Assembly (NCBI RefSeq): GCF_003490595.1
Contig: NZ_QQGY01000012.1
Coordinates: 5,490-69,489 of the forward strand
DNA from: Haemophilus haemolyticus_L
GTDB lineage: Bacteria > Pseudomonadota > Gammaproteobacteria > Enterobacterales > Pasteurellaceae
Length of the DNA: 64,000 bases
Direction of reading: 5' to 3'
The notes beneath the pieces are model-generated. The model was given only the letters and a program-made list of their open reading frames with translations, was not told the origin of the DNA and did no database searches. Of the stretch, positions 1 through 9,448 are shown piece after piece (positions within the stretch are counted from its first letter, which is position 1; each line of letters begins with the position of its first letter). The translations under genes and the position numbers were made by a program.

Positions 1-181
1 TCGTGCAATTAACTTAGAAATCAGTAATGAAGAACTCGCAACACGCAGATCTGAACAAGATCAAAAAGGTTGGCAACCCGTTCACCGTGAACGTGAAGTA
101 TCTTTCGCGTTGAAAGTATTCGGTCACTTTGCGACCTCAGCGGACAAAGGTGCGGTACGAGATAAAACATTATTAAAATAA
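1..181 (+). CDS. ilvD: Dihydroxy-acid dehydratase, C-terminal end (partial)
   Basis: Only the last 59 codons are present; the reading frame enters the window at base 2 and stops with TAA at 179-181. The residues seen (RAINLEISNEELATRR, then the FGHFATSADKGAV tail) match the C-terminus of the large bacterial IlvD, the Fe-S enzyme that dehydrates dihydroxy acids in valine, leucine and isoleucine synthesis. It lies 80 bases upstream of ilvA on the same strand, the usual ilv operon order. The identification rests on a short stretch plus this context. Confidence 0.85.
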   Translation, partial: RAINLEISNEELATRRSEQDQKGWQPVHREREVSFALKVFGHFATSADKGAVRDKTLLK

Positions 182-190
182 TTTAACGGT

Positions 191-214
191 TCCCCCTCCT
201 TCATAAGAGGGGGA
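191..214 (+). other. Hairpin between ilvD and ilvA
   Basis: TCCCCCTC at 191-198 pairs with GAGGGGGA at 207-214 around an 8-base loop. No T run follows, so it is not a convincing intrinsic terminator. It may be an RNA-stabilising or processing hairpin between the two cistrons. Confidence 0.5.
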
Positions 215-233
215 TAAAACAAAGGAAAAACTA

Positions 234-242
234 ACCGCACTT
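234..242 (-). repeat. Haemophilus DNA uptake signal core
   Basis: ACCGCACTT, the complement of the 9-base uptake core AAGTGCGGT recognised during natural transformation. Several dozen exact copies occur in the window, inside genes and between them, for example at 1869-1877, 5342-5350, 9148-9156, 18172-18180, 21490-21498, 30789-30797 and 31088-31096. Confidence 0.9.
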
Positions 243-261
243 CATCATCAAAACAAACACT

Positions 262-1803
262 ATGAAAAACCTACTTACCAATCCTCAACCTTCTCAATCA
301 GATTATATCAATGCCATTGTTAAACTTGGTTCGCGCGTATATGAAGCTGCGCAAGTGACCCCTTTACAAAAAATGGGAAAACTTTCTGAACGACTGCACA
401 ATAATATCTGGATCAAGCGCGAAGATCGCCAACCAGTAAATAGCTTTAAACTACGCGGCGCTTACGCAATGATTTCTAGCCTTTCAGCAGAACAAAAAGC
501 AGCAGGCGTAATAGCGGCATCTGCAGGTAACCATGCGCAAGGCGTGGCATTATCAGCGAAACAATTAGGCTTAAAAGCATTGATCGTCATGCCACAAAAT
601 ACTCCAAGTATTAAAGTGGATGCGGTGCGTGGTTTTGGTGGTGAGGTGTTGTTGCATGGTGCTAATTTTGATGAAGCCAAAGCAAAAGCGATTGAACTTT
701 CCCGAGAAAAACACATGACATTTATTCCACCATTCGATCATCCATTAGTGATCGCAGGACAAGGCACGTTAGCGATGGAAATGCTACAACAAGTGACAGA
801 TTTGGATTATGTGTTTGTACAAGTCGGCGGTGGTGGCTTAGCTGCGGGTGTGGCAATTTTGCTTAAGCAATTTATGCCAGAAATTAAAATCATCGGTGTA
901 GAATCAAAGGATTCTGCATGCTTAAAAGCCGCTCTCGACAAAGGCGAACCAACAGATTTAACCCATGTTGGATTATTTGCGGATGGTGTTGCCGTAAAAC
1001 GCATTGGTGACGAAACATTCCGTCTATGCCAGCAATATCTTGATGATATGGTATTGGTCGATAGTGATGAAGTGTGCGCAGCAATGAAAGATTTGTTTGA
1101 GAACGTGCGTGCTGTTGCAGAACCATCTGGTGCATTAGGTTTAGCTGGTTTGAAAAAATATGCAAAACAAAACCATATTGAAGGCAAAAATATGGCGGCA
1201 ATTTTGTCTGGCGCGAACTTGAATTTCCACACATTACGTTATGTATCTGAACGTTGTGAAATTGGTGAAAACCGAGAAGCTTTATTAGCCGTGACCATGC
1301 CTGAACAACCCGGTAGTTTCTTAAAATTTGCTTATGTATTAGGTAACAGAGCTGTAACCGAATTCAGTTACCGTTATGCAGATGATAAACGTGCTTGCGT
1401 GTTTGTTGGGGTAAGAACGACAAATGAGCAAGAAAAAGCAGATATTATTGCAGACCTCACAAAAAATGGTTTTGATGTTGAGGATATGTCTGATGATGAT
1501 ATTGCTAAAACCCACGTTCGCTATTTAATGGGGGGGCGAGCAGCCAATGATAATGAACGCTTATATACGTTCGAATTCCCAGAGCAAAAAGGTGCGTTAT
1601 TGAAATTTCTAGAAACCTTGCAAAATCGTTGGAATATTTCCTTATTCCACTATCGTGCCCATGGTGCGGACTATGGAAATATCCTTGCAGGTTTCCAAAT
1701 TGAAGAATGCGAACAAGCAGAATTTGAACAGACACTTGCCCAACTCAATTATGTTTTTGAAGATGTAACAGAAAGCAAATCCTATCGTTATTTCTTACGT
1801 TAA
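262..1803 (+). CDS. ilvA: Threonine deaminase, biosynthetic
   Basis: 513 residues, almost the length of E. coli IlvA (514). It converts threonine to 2-oxobutanoate, the committed step of isoleucine synthesis. The N-terminal PLP fold has the Schiff-base lysine in SFKLRGA (Lys63), the SAGNHAQG phosphate-side loop near residues 88-95 and the glycine-rich VGGGGLAAG near 189-197. After residue ~330 come two ACT-like regulatory repeats (starting near LLAVTMPEQPG and YTFEFPEQKG), the site of isoleucine feedback in this family. It follows ilvD by 80 bases, so they are probably co-transcribed. The presence of both regulatory repeats marks it as the biosynthetic rather than the short catabolic form. 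Confidence 0.97.
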   Translation: MKNLLTNPQPSQSDYINAIVKLGSRVYEAAQVTPLQKMGKLSERLHNNIWIKREDRQPVNSFKLRGAYAMISSLSAEQKAAGVIAASAGNHAQGVALSAKQLGLKALIVMPQNTPSIKVDAVRGFGGEVLLHGANFDEAKAKAIELSREKHMTFIPPFDHPLVIAGQGTLAMEMLQQVTDLDYVFVQVGGGGLAAGVAILLKQFMPEIKIIGVESKDSACLKAALDKGEPTDLTHVGLFADGVAVKRIGDETFRLCQQYLDDMVLVDSDEVCAAMKDLFENVRAVAEPSGALGLAGLKKYAKQNHIEGKNMAAILSGANLNFHTLRYVSERCEIGENREALLAVTMPEQPGSFLKFAYVLGNRAVTEFSYRYADDKRACVFVGVRTTNEQEKADIIADLTKNGFDVEDMSDDDIAKTHVRYLMGGRAANDNERLYTFEFPEQKGALLKFLETLQNRWNISLFHYRAHGADYGNILAGFQIEECEQAEFEQTLAQLNYVFEDVTESKSYRYFLR

Positions 1804-1819
1804 TCTTATAAACTTATAA

Positions 1820-1847
1820 AAAAGGCGCGATATTTTTCACGCCTTTG
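1820..1847. terminator. Bidirectional terminator between ilvA and dnaE
   Basis: AAAGGCG at 1821-1827 and CGCCTTT at 1840-1846 form a stem between two convergent genes, with A and T tracts on both sides. It can serve ilvA on the plus strand and dnaE on the minus strand. Confidence 0.6.
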
Positions 1848-1849
1848 TA

Positions 1850-4800
1850 TTATTCAAACTCTAATTCCACCGCACTTTCGCCGAGTAAATTCACCAATTC
1901 CGTCAGAATTTCATCTGTTGGAATGATCGACCATTGCACACCCAAACGTAACAACGCACGACCTTTCAGACTTTGGTAATACACGTTAATAGGCAAGGTT
2001 CCACCACTTACCGGCTCAAGTAATGCTTTAAGTTGTTTAATGAAACTTGGTGTAATTTGATGCTCAGAAAGGCTGATAGCTAAGGATTTGACATAACGAG
2101 AACGAGCCTCATCTAAAGTCATTAATTCTCGCACCGTCATTTTTAAGCCACCAGAGAAATCATCAAAGCTCACCTGCCCAGAAGCAACAATCACTGTATC
2201 TTTTTGTAATTTTTCACCAAATTGTTCTAGGCTTTCACCAAATAATGTTAAATCTAAGCGACCTGAGCGGTCATCCAATGTAGCAATACCTAGCCGATTG
2301 CCTTTTTTCGTCATCGCAATTCTCGATGCTACAACTAGCCCCGCCACAGTGCTAATTTGTCCACGACGATTTGGTGCAAGATCTTTCAACCGCGTTGATG
2401 TGTAATGGGAAAGTTCTTTCAGATAACGGCTAACAGGATGGCTACTTAAATAAAGTCCCAAGGTTTCTCGTTCACCATCAAGGATTTGTTTTTCGGTATA
2501 AGGCGGTGTATTGGCATAGGCATTTTCCACTTCTTCATGGGTTTCCGTCAGTACACCGAACATATCCGTTTGTCCCATTGCTTCATCTTTCGCATGCTGA
2601 TCGGAAGCTCTAAGCGCATCTTCTAAATTCTTAGAAAGTGCGGCGCGATGTGGGCCTAATTTATCAAAGGCGCCCGACATAATTAAGCTTTCAAAGGTAC
2701 GGCGGTTAATTTTTTTCAAATCTACACGAGCGCATAAATCGAATAAATCTTTGAAAATCCCCCCTTCATTTCTTGCCGTCACAAGTGCGTCAATCGGGCC
2801 TTCTCCTACCCCTTTAATCGCGCCAATACCATACACAATTTCGCCTTGTTCATTGACGCTAAAATGATGTTTGCCGATATTAATATCTGGTGGCGTTACT
2901 TTTAAGCCCATACGTAAACATTCGTCGTACAAACCTACGATTTTATCCGTATTATCCATTTCAGATGTCATCACTGCAGCCATGAATTCTGCAGGGAAAT
3001 GGGTTTTGAGCCAAAGGGTTTGGTAAGACACCAAGGCATAAGCGGCAGAGTGAGATTTATTAAAACCATAGCCAGCAAATTTTTCCACCAAGTCGAAAAT
3101 CTTCATGGATAACTCACCATCAACACCGTTTTTCTCTGCACCTTCTTTAAATACGGAACGCTGTTTTGCCATTTCTTCTGGTTTCTTTTTACCCATTGCT
3201 CGACGCAATAAGTCAGCCCCACCCAAGGTATAGCCAGCCAACACCTGCGCAATTTGCATCACTTGTTCTTGATACAAAATAATACCGTAGGTCGGCTCAA
3301 GAATAGGTTTCAAGCTTTCATGTTGATATTCCGCATCAGGATAAGATACTTCTTCTCGTCCATGTTTACGGTCGATAAAGTTATCCACCATGCCTGATTG
3401 CAACGGACCAGGACGGAACAATGCCACCAACGCGATGATATCTTCAAAACAGTCAGGTTGCAGGCGCTTAATCAAATCCTTCATTCCACGCGATTCCAGC
3501 TGGAACACGGCTGTAGTTTCGGAACGTTTAAGTAATTCAAAAGATTCGGGATCATCAAGTGGAATGGCGGCAATATCCACTAATGGTTTGCCTTCACGAA
3601 GCATACGAGCATTAATCATATCTAATGCCCATTTAATAATAGTGAGTGTGCGCAAGCCTAGGAAGTCAAATTTCACAAGACCCGCATATTCCACATCATT
3701 TTTATCAAAGTGAGTAACCGGATGTAAGCCTTCATTATCACAGTAGAGCGGTGCAAAATCAGTAATTAAGGTTGGTGAAATGACCACGCCACCAGCATGT
3801 TTACCTGCATTACGTGTCACGCCTTCCAACTTGCGCGCCATATCAATCAACGCTTGCACTTCTTCATCACTATCATAGGCGGTCTGTAATTGTGGTTCGG
3901 CTTCAAATGCTTTCGCAAGCGTCATACCAGGATCGGGCGGAATTAATTTCGAAATACGATCAACGAAACCATACGGATGCCCTAATACGCGCCCCACATC
4001 ACGAATCACTGCTTTTGCTGCCATGGTTCCAAAAGTGATAATTTGTGATACCGCGCCGCGGCCATAGGTTTCAGCAACGTGCTCAATCACTCGGTCTCGA
4101 CCATCCATACAGAAATCCACGTCGAAATCGGGCATAGACACACGTTCTGGATTTAAGAAACGTTCAAAAAGCAAATCGAATTCTAGCGGATCTAAATCAG
4201 TGATTTTTAATGCATAAGCCACTAATGAACCCGCACCAGAACCTCGACCCGGACCAACAGGAATGTCGTTATCTTTCGACCATTGAATAAATTCCATTAC
4301 GATCAAGAAATAACCTGGAAATCCCATTTGGTTAATCACATCCAACTCAACTTGCAAGCGTTCATCATATTTTGGTCTTTTTTCTAACCGCACTTTTTCA
4401 TCAGGGAATAAAAAAGCTAAACGTTCTTCCAAACCTTCTTTGGCTTTTTGCACCAAGAAATCTTCTGTACTTAAATCTCCAGTCGGGAATTGAGGCAAGA
4501 AATATTGACCAAGGCGCAAAGTCACACTACAACGCTGCGCAATTAATAAGGTATTTTCGAGAGCGGAAGGAATGTCAGCGAATAACTTGCACATTTCCTC
4601 TTCGCTGCGGAAATATTGTTGTGGGGTATAACGTTTTGGACGTTTAGGATCGTCTAAAGTATAGCCATCGTGAATCGCTACGCGAATTTCGTGGGCCTCA
4701 AAATCATCAGATTTCAAAAACATCACATCGTTCGTCGCGACCAAAGGCAATCCATGACTTTTAGCTAATTTTAATGCTGCTTGGATATAACGTTCTTCAT

Positions 4801-5329
4801 CAGGTCTTCCAGTGCGCGTAAGTGCAAGATAAAAATGATCAGCAAAAAACTCTTGGTAAAAAGCAATCGCACTTTCAATTTCGGCTACGTTTTCTTTCAA
4901 CAATTTTTTACCTACATCGCCTTGCGTCCCTCCCGATAAAATAATCACGCCCTCGCGATGTTCAATTAACCAATTTTGATCGATATAAGGATAGTCATCG
5001 TAACCGCGCTGATAGGCTTTTGAGAGTAATAATGTAATGTTTTTATAGCCTTCGTTATTTTTAGCCAGCAAAGTAAGATCAAAGTATTCATCGCCACACA
5101 ATGCGCTTTTGACCTTTACATCTGCCCCGATAATTGGCTTCATCCCCGAAGAAAGCATTTCGCCATAAAAACGCACCACACCACAAAAATTAGTAAAATC
5201 CGTTAATCCCATAGCAACCATTTCATTGGCAGCACAAGCTTTCACAAGAGGTTTCACTTTGACAATACTGTCGATCATCGAGAAATCTGTGTGCGTGCGA
5301 AGATGGACGAAACGAGGTTGGGATGACAT
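1850..5329 (-). CDS. dnaE: DNA polymerase III alpha subunit
   Basis: 1159 residues against 1160 in E. coli, the replicative DNA polymerase of the family C type. The N-terminal PHP domain begins with FVHLRTHTDFSMIDS. The catalytic acidic motif PDFDVDFCMDGR lies near residue 400, and the GPGRGSGAGSLVAY nucleotide-binding loop precedes it. The polymerase body with GFNKSHSAAYALVSYQ follows, then helix-hairpin-helix and OB-fold regions (VAGLVVASRIAMTKKGNR near residue 980). The start at 5329 gives MSSQPRFVHLRTHTD, matching the family start. An uptake core sits at 5342-5350 just upstream. It stands alone here, convergent with ilvA and divergent from the phosphohexomutase gene. Confidence 0.97.
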   Translation of the reverse strand: MSSQPRFVHLRTHTDFSMIDSIVKVKPLVKACAANEMVAMGLTDFTNFCGVVRFYGEMLSSGMKPIIGADVKVKSALCGDEYFDLTLLAKNNEGYKNITLLLSKAYQRGYDDYPYIDQNWLIEHREGVIILSGGTQGDVGKKLLKENVAEIESAIAFYQEFFADHFYLALTRTGRPDEERYIQAALKLAKSHGLPLVATNDVMFLKSDDFEAHEIRVAIHDGYTLDDPKRPKRYTPQQYFRSEEEMCKLFADIPSALENTLLIAQRCSVTLRLGQYFLPQFPTGDLSTEDFLVQKAKEGLEERLAFLFPDEKVRLEKRPKYDERLQVELDVINQMGFPGYFLIVMEFIQWSKDNDIPVGPGRGSGAGSLVAYALKITDLDPLEFDLLFERFLNPERVSMPDFDVDFCMDGRDRVIEHVAETYGRGAVSQIITFGTMAAKAVIRDVGRVLGHPYGFVDRISKLIPPDPGMTLAKAFEAEPQLQTAYDSDEEVQALIDMARKLEGVTRNAGKHAGGVVISPTLITDFAPLYCDNEGLHPVTHFDKNDVEYAGLVKFDFLGLRTLTIIKWALDMINARMLREGKPLVDIAAIPLDDPESFELLKRSETTAVFQLESRGMKDLIKRLQPDCFEDIIALVALFRPGPLQSGMVDNFIDRKHGREEVSYPDAEYQHESLKPILEPTYGIILYQEQVMQIAQVLAGYTLGGADLLRRAMGKKKPEEMAKQRSVFKEGAEKNGVDGELSMKIFDLVEKFAGYGFNKSHSAAYALVSYQTLWLKTHFPAEFMAAVMTSEMDNTDKIVGLYDECLRMGLKVTPPDINIGKHHFSVNEQGEIVYGIGAIKGVGEGPIDALVTARNEGGIFKDLFDLCARVDLKKINRRTFESLIMSGAFDKLGPHRAALSKNLEDALRASDQHAKDEAMGQTDMFGVLTETHEEVENAYANTPPYTEKQILDGERETLGLYLSSHPVSRYLKELSHYTSTRLKDLAPNRRGQISTVAGLVVASRIAMTKKGNRLGIATLDDRSGRLDLTLFGESLEQFGEKLQKDTVIVASGQVSFDDFSGGLKMTVRELMTLDEARSRYVKSLAISLSEHQITPSFIKQLKALLEPVSGGTLPINVYYQSLKGRALLRLGVQWSIIPTDEILTELVNLLGESAVELEFE

Positions 5330-5564
5330 TGAAAATCCTTAAAGTGCGGTTAAATTTTGCCGTAAATGTTAAGGCGGTATTATAGCGAATTTTTCAAATA
5401 AATGCCTATGCAACAAACGGCTTTCCTAATTCGCTCAGATAACCGATTGCGTGAATAAAAAATGTTAAGTAGATCAAAATTTTGATAATTATCCGTTCCC
5501 ATTTTGGGTGATTTCGGCTAGTCTAGCAGCGATTTATTTATTTCAAGAGAATAAGGATGATCCT

Positions 5565-7217
5565 ATGACAACTCTTTTTCATGTAGCGCAAAATTGGTTA
5601 AACCAAGATCCTGACGCAGAAACTCGTGCAGAATTAACCGCACTTTTAGATGCGGCAAAAGGCGGAGATAAAGCGGCAGAAACAGAATTACATGCGCGTT
5701 TTGATGGTCGTTTACAATTTGGTACGGCAGGTTTACGTGGCCGTTTACAAGCTGGCTCAATGGGGATGAACCGAGTGTTAGTTTCTCAAGCTGCTGGCGG
5801 TTTAGCGGAATATTTAAAAGGCTACGATAAAGAGCCGTCTATCGTAATTGGTTACGATGGCCGTAAAAACTCTGATGTATTTGCCCGTGACACAGCTGAA
5901 ATTATGGCCGGTGCAGGCGTAAAAGCTTATTTATTACCACGCAAATTACCGACTCCAGTTTTAGCTTATGCTATCCAATATTTTGATACCACTGCTGGTG
6001 TAATGGTAACAGCAAGCCATAACCCACCGGAAGATAATGGCTATAAAGTGTATTTAGGTAAAGCAAATGGCGGCGGTCAAATCGTTTCACCAGCAGATAA
6101 AGACATCGCAGCATTAATTGATAAAGTTGCGGCAGGCAATATCCAAGATTTACCACGTAGCGATAATTATGTAGTGTTAAATGATGAAGTGGTAGATGCG
6201 TACATTACAAAAACTGCATCATTAGCTAAAGAGCCAGCTTGCGACATTAACTATGTTTATACCGCTATGCACGGTGTGGGTTATGAAGTTTTAAGTAAAA
6301 CGCTAGCAAAAGCAGGCTTACCACAACCTCACGTAGTCGCAGATCAAGTTTGGCCAGATGGCACATTCCCAACTGTGAATTTCCCAAATCCAGAAGAAAA
6401 AGGCGCATTAGATTTAGCAATTAAAGTGGCAAAAGAAAAGAATGCTGAATTTATCATTGCTAATGACCCAGATGCAGACCGTTTAGCCGTTGCGGTGCCT
6501 GATGCGCAAGGCAACTGGAAATCACTACACGGCAACGTAGTAGGCTGTTTCTTAGGTTGGTACTTAGCAAAACAATATCAAGGCAAAAAAGGCACATTGG
6601 CTTGCTCACTTGTTTCTTCTCCTGCGCTCGCTGAAATTGCAAAAAAATACGGTTTCCAATCAGAAGAAACCTTAACTGGTTTCAAATACATCGGTAAAGT
6701 ATCTGGCTTATTGTTTGGTTTTGAAGAAGCATTGGGCTATTTAGTTGACCCAGACAAAGTACGCGATAAAGACGGTATTTCTGCGGCAATCGTGTTCTTA
6801 GATCTTGTGCGTAACTTGAAAAAACAAGGCAAAACTTTAGCAGATTATGCTGATGAATTTACCAAAGAATTTGGTGCTTATGTAAGTGGACAAATCTCTA
6901 TTCGAGTAAGCGATCTTTCAGAAATCGGAAAATTAATGACCGCACTTCGTAACAATCCACCAGCAGAAATCGCTGGCGTGAAAGTGGCGCAATTTATCGA
7001 TCATACTAAAACAGATCGTCAAAGCGATATCCTTGTATTTAACTTGGAAAATGGCGGACGCTTAATTGCTCGTCCTTCAGGTACTGAACCAAAAATTAAA
7101 TTCTACTTAGATGCGCGCGGTAAAGATCCAAAAGATGCAGATCGCGTATTAGCAGAATTTGATGAAGGTGTTCGTCATATTCTTCGCCAAGATGCTTATG
7201 GCAAACAAGATTGTTAA
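5565..7217 (+). CDS. Alpha-D-phosphohexomutase (phosphogluco/phosphomannomutase)
   Basis: 550 residues from the ATG at 5565, which has AAGGA a few bases upstream; a GTG at 5508 lies in frame but has no comparable ribosome site and adds 19 unconserved residues. The active-site phosphoserine motif is VTASHNPPEDNGYK, the metal loop is DPDADRLAV, and the C-terminal phosphate-binding loop is ARPSGTEPKIKFYL. It interconverts hexose 1- and 6-phosphates, feeding sugar nucleotides and glycogen. The long N-terminus (FGTAGLRGRLQAGSMGMN) places it with the PgcA/YhxB/PGM2-like branch and not with the shorter ManB/GlmM proteins. Substrate preference cannot be read from the sequence. Confidence 0.9.
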   Translation: MTTLFHVAQNWLNQDPDAETRAELTALLDAAKGGDKAAETELHARFDGRLQFGTAGLRGRLQAGSMGMNRVLVSQAAGGLAEYLKGYDKEPSIVIGYDGRKNSDVFARDTAEIMAGAGVKAYLLPRKLPTPVLAYAIQYFDTTAGVMVTASHNPPEDNGYKVYLGKANGGGQIVSPADKDIAALIDKVAAGNIQDLPRSDNYVVLNDEVVDAYITKTASLAKEPACDINYVYTAMHGVGYEVLSKTLAKAGLPQPHVVADQVWPDGTFPTVNFPNPEEKGALDLAIKVAKEKNAEFIIANDPDADRLAVAVPDAQGNWKSLHGNVVGCFLGWYLAKQYQGKKGTLACSLVSSPALAEIAKKYGFQSEETLTGFKYIGKVSGLLFGFEEALGYLVDPDKVRDKDGISAAIVFLDLVRNLKKQGKTLADYADEFTKEFGAYVSGQISIRVSDLSEIGKLMTALRNNPPAEIAGVKVAQFIDHTKTDRQSDILVFNLENGGRLIARPSGTEPKIKFYLDARGKDPKDADRVLAEFDEGVRHILRQDAYGKQDC

Positions 7218-7225
7218 TTGCTTCT

Positions 7226-7262
7226 AACAACAAACCGCACGTTTTACATGCGGTTTGTTGTT
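7226..7262. terminator. Bidirectional terminator between the phosphohexomutase gene and ilvC
   Basis: A 14-base perfect stem (AACAACAAACCGCA at 7226-7239 and its complement at 7249-7262) around a 9-base loop, between convergent genes. The inner part resembles, but does not match, the uptake core. Confidence 0.8.
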
Positions 7263-7277
7263 TAGTTTAATTTAGTA

Positions 7278-8756
7278 TTAACCTGCAACGGCGATACGTT
7301 TCATATCTGTCATATAACCACGTAATTCTTGACCGATTAATTCAACAGGGTGGTTGCGAATTGCATCGTTTACATCGCGTAAGGTGATGTTGTCGATTTC
7401 CACTGCTGGAGTTGGCTCGCCCAAGTCACCTTTTTGAAGGTTAGGGATAATTTCTTTTGCAAGAATTGGGGTCGCTACGTTAGAGAATAAGTAGTTACCA
7501 TATTCTGCAGTATCAGAAATGACCACGTTCATTTCGTATAAACGTTTACGCGCGATGGTGTTTGCGATTAACGGTAATTCGTGAAGTGATTCGTAGTAAG
7601 CTGATTCTTCATAAATACCGCTTGCAACCATAGCTTCAAAAGCTAATTCCACGCCAGCTTTCACCATTGCGATCATTAATACGCCGTTATCAAAGTATTC
7701 TTGTTCACTAATTTTGCCATCATATTTTGGTGCATTTTCAAAGGCTGTTTTACCCGTTGCTTCACGCCATGCGAATAAGTCTTTATCACCATTTGCCCAG
7801 TCAGCCATCATTGTTGCAGAGAAGTGGCCGCTGATGATGTCATCCATGTGTTTGTAATATAAGAAACCAAGGCTTTCTTTGATTTGTTCAGCTAGTTCAA
7901 ATGCACGTAATTTTGCGCTGTTTGATAAGCGATCCATCATTAATGTGATACCGCCTTGTTTTAATGCTTCGGTAATCGTTTCCCAACCGTATTGGATTAA
8001 TTTACCTGCGTATGCTGGATCTTTACCGTCTGCCACTAATTTGTCATAACATACGATAGAACCTGCTTGTAACATACCGCACAGGATAGTTTGCTCACCC
8101 ATTAAGTCAGATTTTACCTCTGCCACGAATGAAGATTCTAAAACACCCGCTTTATGACCGCCAGTTGCCGCAGCCCATGCTTTTGCAATCGCCATGCCTT
8201 CGCCTTTCGGGTCATTTTCAGGGTGAACCGCGATTAATGTTGGCACACCGAAACCACGTTTGTATTCTTCACGCACTTCAGTACCTGGACATTTTGGTGC
8301 AACCATTACAACTGTAATGTCTTTACGGATTTCTTCGCCAACTTCAACAATGTTGAATCCGTGTGAATAACCAAATGCAGAGTCTTTTTTCATTAAAGGC
8401 ATCACATCAGCAACTACTTTAGAGTGTTGTTTGTCTGGTGTTAAGTTTACGACTAAATCTGCAGTTGGAATTAATTCTTCATAAGTACCAACTTTAAAAC
8501 CATTTTCAGTTGCACGTTGGAATGACGCACGTTTTTCAGCAATTGCTTCAGGGCGTAAGGCATAGCTAATATCTAAGCCAGAATCACGCATATTCAAACC
8601 TTGGTTTAAACCTTGCGCACCACAGCCTACGATAACGATTTTTTTGCCTTTTAAGAAGTTTGCTTCATCTGCAAATTCTTCGCGATCCATAAAACGACAA
8701 CGACCTAATTGGTCTAATTTTTGACGTAAATTTAAAGTGTTGAAATAGTTAGCCAT
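7278..8756 (-). CDS. ilvC: Ketol-acid reductoisomerase
   Basis: 492 residues, class II (long) form as in E. coli (491). It isomerises and reduces acetolactate or acetohydroxybutyrate using NADPH in valine and isoleucine synthesis. The protein starts MANYFNTLNLRQKL, the family start, so the ATG at 8756 is chosen; the frame stays open for 57 more upstream codons that are low-complexity and unlike any KARI. The Rossmann loop VGCGAQGLNQG lies at residues 43-53, followed by two repeats of the knotted C-terminal domain. It is divergent from ilvY, as in enterobacteria, where IlvY with inducer activates ilvC. Confidence 0.97.
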   Translation of the reverse strand: MANYFNTLNLRQKLDQLGRCRFMDREEFADEANFLKGKKIVIVGCGAQGLNQGLNMRDSGLDISYALRPEAIAEKRASFQRATENGFKVGTYEELIPTADLVVNLTPDKQHSKVVADVMPLMKKDSAFGYSHGFNIVEVGEEIRKDITVVMVAPKCPGTEVREEYKRGFGVPTLIAVHPENDPKGEGMAIAKAWAAATGGHKAGVLESSFVAEVKSDLMGEQTILCGMLQAGSIVCYDKLVADGKDPAYAGKLIQYGWETITEALKQGGITLMMDRLSNSAKLRAFELAEQIKESLGFLYYKHMDDIISGHFSATMMADWANGDKDLFAWREATGKTAFENAPKYDGKISEQEYFDNGVLMIAMVKAGVELAFEAMVASGIYEESAYYESLHELPLIANTIARKRLYEMNVVISDTAEYGNYLFSNVATPILAKEIIPNLQKGDLGEPTPAVEIDNITLRDVNDAIRNHPVELIGQELRGYMTDMKRIAVAG

Positions 8757-8944
8757 TTTGTTGTCCTTAATTGTGTAAGGTGAATAATTGTATGATGTTG
8801 TGTTTGCATATTTTTTTGTTGTGGTTTGATTATAGGATTTTTTGTTGTTGCGTAAAGTGATATTATGGGAATGTAATGTTGCGATTTGTGCAATTATTTT
8901 GGATTTTGTTTTTTTGTGAATTAGCATCGTATTTCGCTCGATGA

Positions 8945-9114
8945 GCGACCTACTTTCTTTTACTCGTGTAAAAGAAAGTAGGCAAAGAAAACACGCCCCA
9001 ATTAAATCGCTGATCTTTGCTTTGTTTCAATTTTCTTAACGGCAATTTGCTGAACTCGCTACGCTCAAACAGACGCAAATTGCCTGAAAATTGAAAGTCG
9101 CAAAGGCGATTTAT
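8945..9114 (+). repeat. Left arm of large inverted repeat
   Basis: Begins GCGACCTACTTTCTTTTACTC, itself a hairpin with AAAGAAAGTAGG, then AAACACGCC, then an inner hairpin made of CAATTTGC..GCAAATTG around GAACTCGCTACGCTCAAACAGAC. The same modules return in reverse at 9239-9406. The outer module is of a kind dispersed through Pasteurellaceae genomes. Confidence 0.7.
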
Positions 9115-9238
9115 ATGGGGCTCAGAATATATCAGAGCGTTATTAAAAAGTGCGGTTAGTTTTCTGGTATTTTTTTAAATACGCTAAATTTTACCCGCAC
9201 TTTAAATTGAAGAAAGAACAAATTAGTTCCCTTCTTTG

Positions 9239-9406
9239 CCGCCTGAGAAATTGGAAACTTGTAGGAAATTTTCGTCTGTTTGAGCGTAGCGAGTTCAGAA
9301 AATTTCCGTTAAGCAAGTTTTCAATTTCTCAGGAAATAAGGCAAAGCAGGGCGTGTTTTCTTTTTGCCTACTTTTGCTTTGCACGAGCAAAGAAAAAGTA
9401 GGTCGC
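9239..9406 (-). repeat. Right arm of large inverted repeat
   Basis: Contains GTCTGTTTGAGCGTAGCGAGTTC and, at its outer edge, GGCGTGTTTTC..TGCCTACTTT..AAAGTAGGTCGC, the reverse complements of modules in 8945-9114. The arms have diverged by several substitutions and small indels. Confidence 0.7.
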
Positions 9407-9448
9407 CATCGGCGAAACCCGATATTAAATAAAATAAAAGAAGAAATT

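Larger units (their letters stand above)
8757..9448. other. ilvC-ilvY intergenic region with two inverted complex repeats
   Basis: This 692-base gap should hold the divergent ilvC and ilvY promoters and IlvY operators. Most of it is a large imperfect palindrome. The left arm, about 8945-9114, and the right arm, about 9239-9406, carry the same modules in opposite order: a CTACTTTC..GAAAGTAGGCAAAGAAAACACGCC module at the outer edges and a GAACTCGCTACGCTC module inside. The centre carries an uptake core (9148-9156) and a near-core copy in the opposite sense near 9191-9200. No gene is visible. Confidence 0.75.

Noticed and set aside
191..214. Terminator between ilvD and ilvA
   Set aside because: No T run follows the stem; listed only as a hairpin.
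3390..3713. Frames antisense to dnaE and similar overlaps of other long genes
   Set aside because: They overlap well-supported genes completely and show no ribosome site or family likeness.
5471..5487. ATCAAAATTTTGAT palindrome before the phosphohexomutase gene, considered as an FNR site
   Set aside because: The half-sites are in the wrong order for TTGAT-N4-ATCAA.
5508..5564. Longer start of the phosphohexomutase at a GTG
   Set aside because: No ribosome site; the ATG at 5565 has one and gives the expected length.
8757..8927. N-terminal extension of ilvC by 57 codons
   Set aside because: The segment is Asn/Thr/Lys-rich, shows no likeness to KARI, and the family start MANYFNTLNLR lies at 8756.
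9353..9448. Longer ilvY start inside the repeat
   Set aside because: The encoded residues come from the inverted repeat and are unlike any LysR N-terminus.
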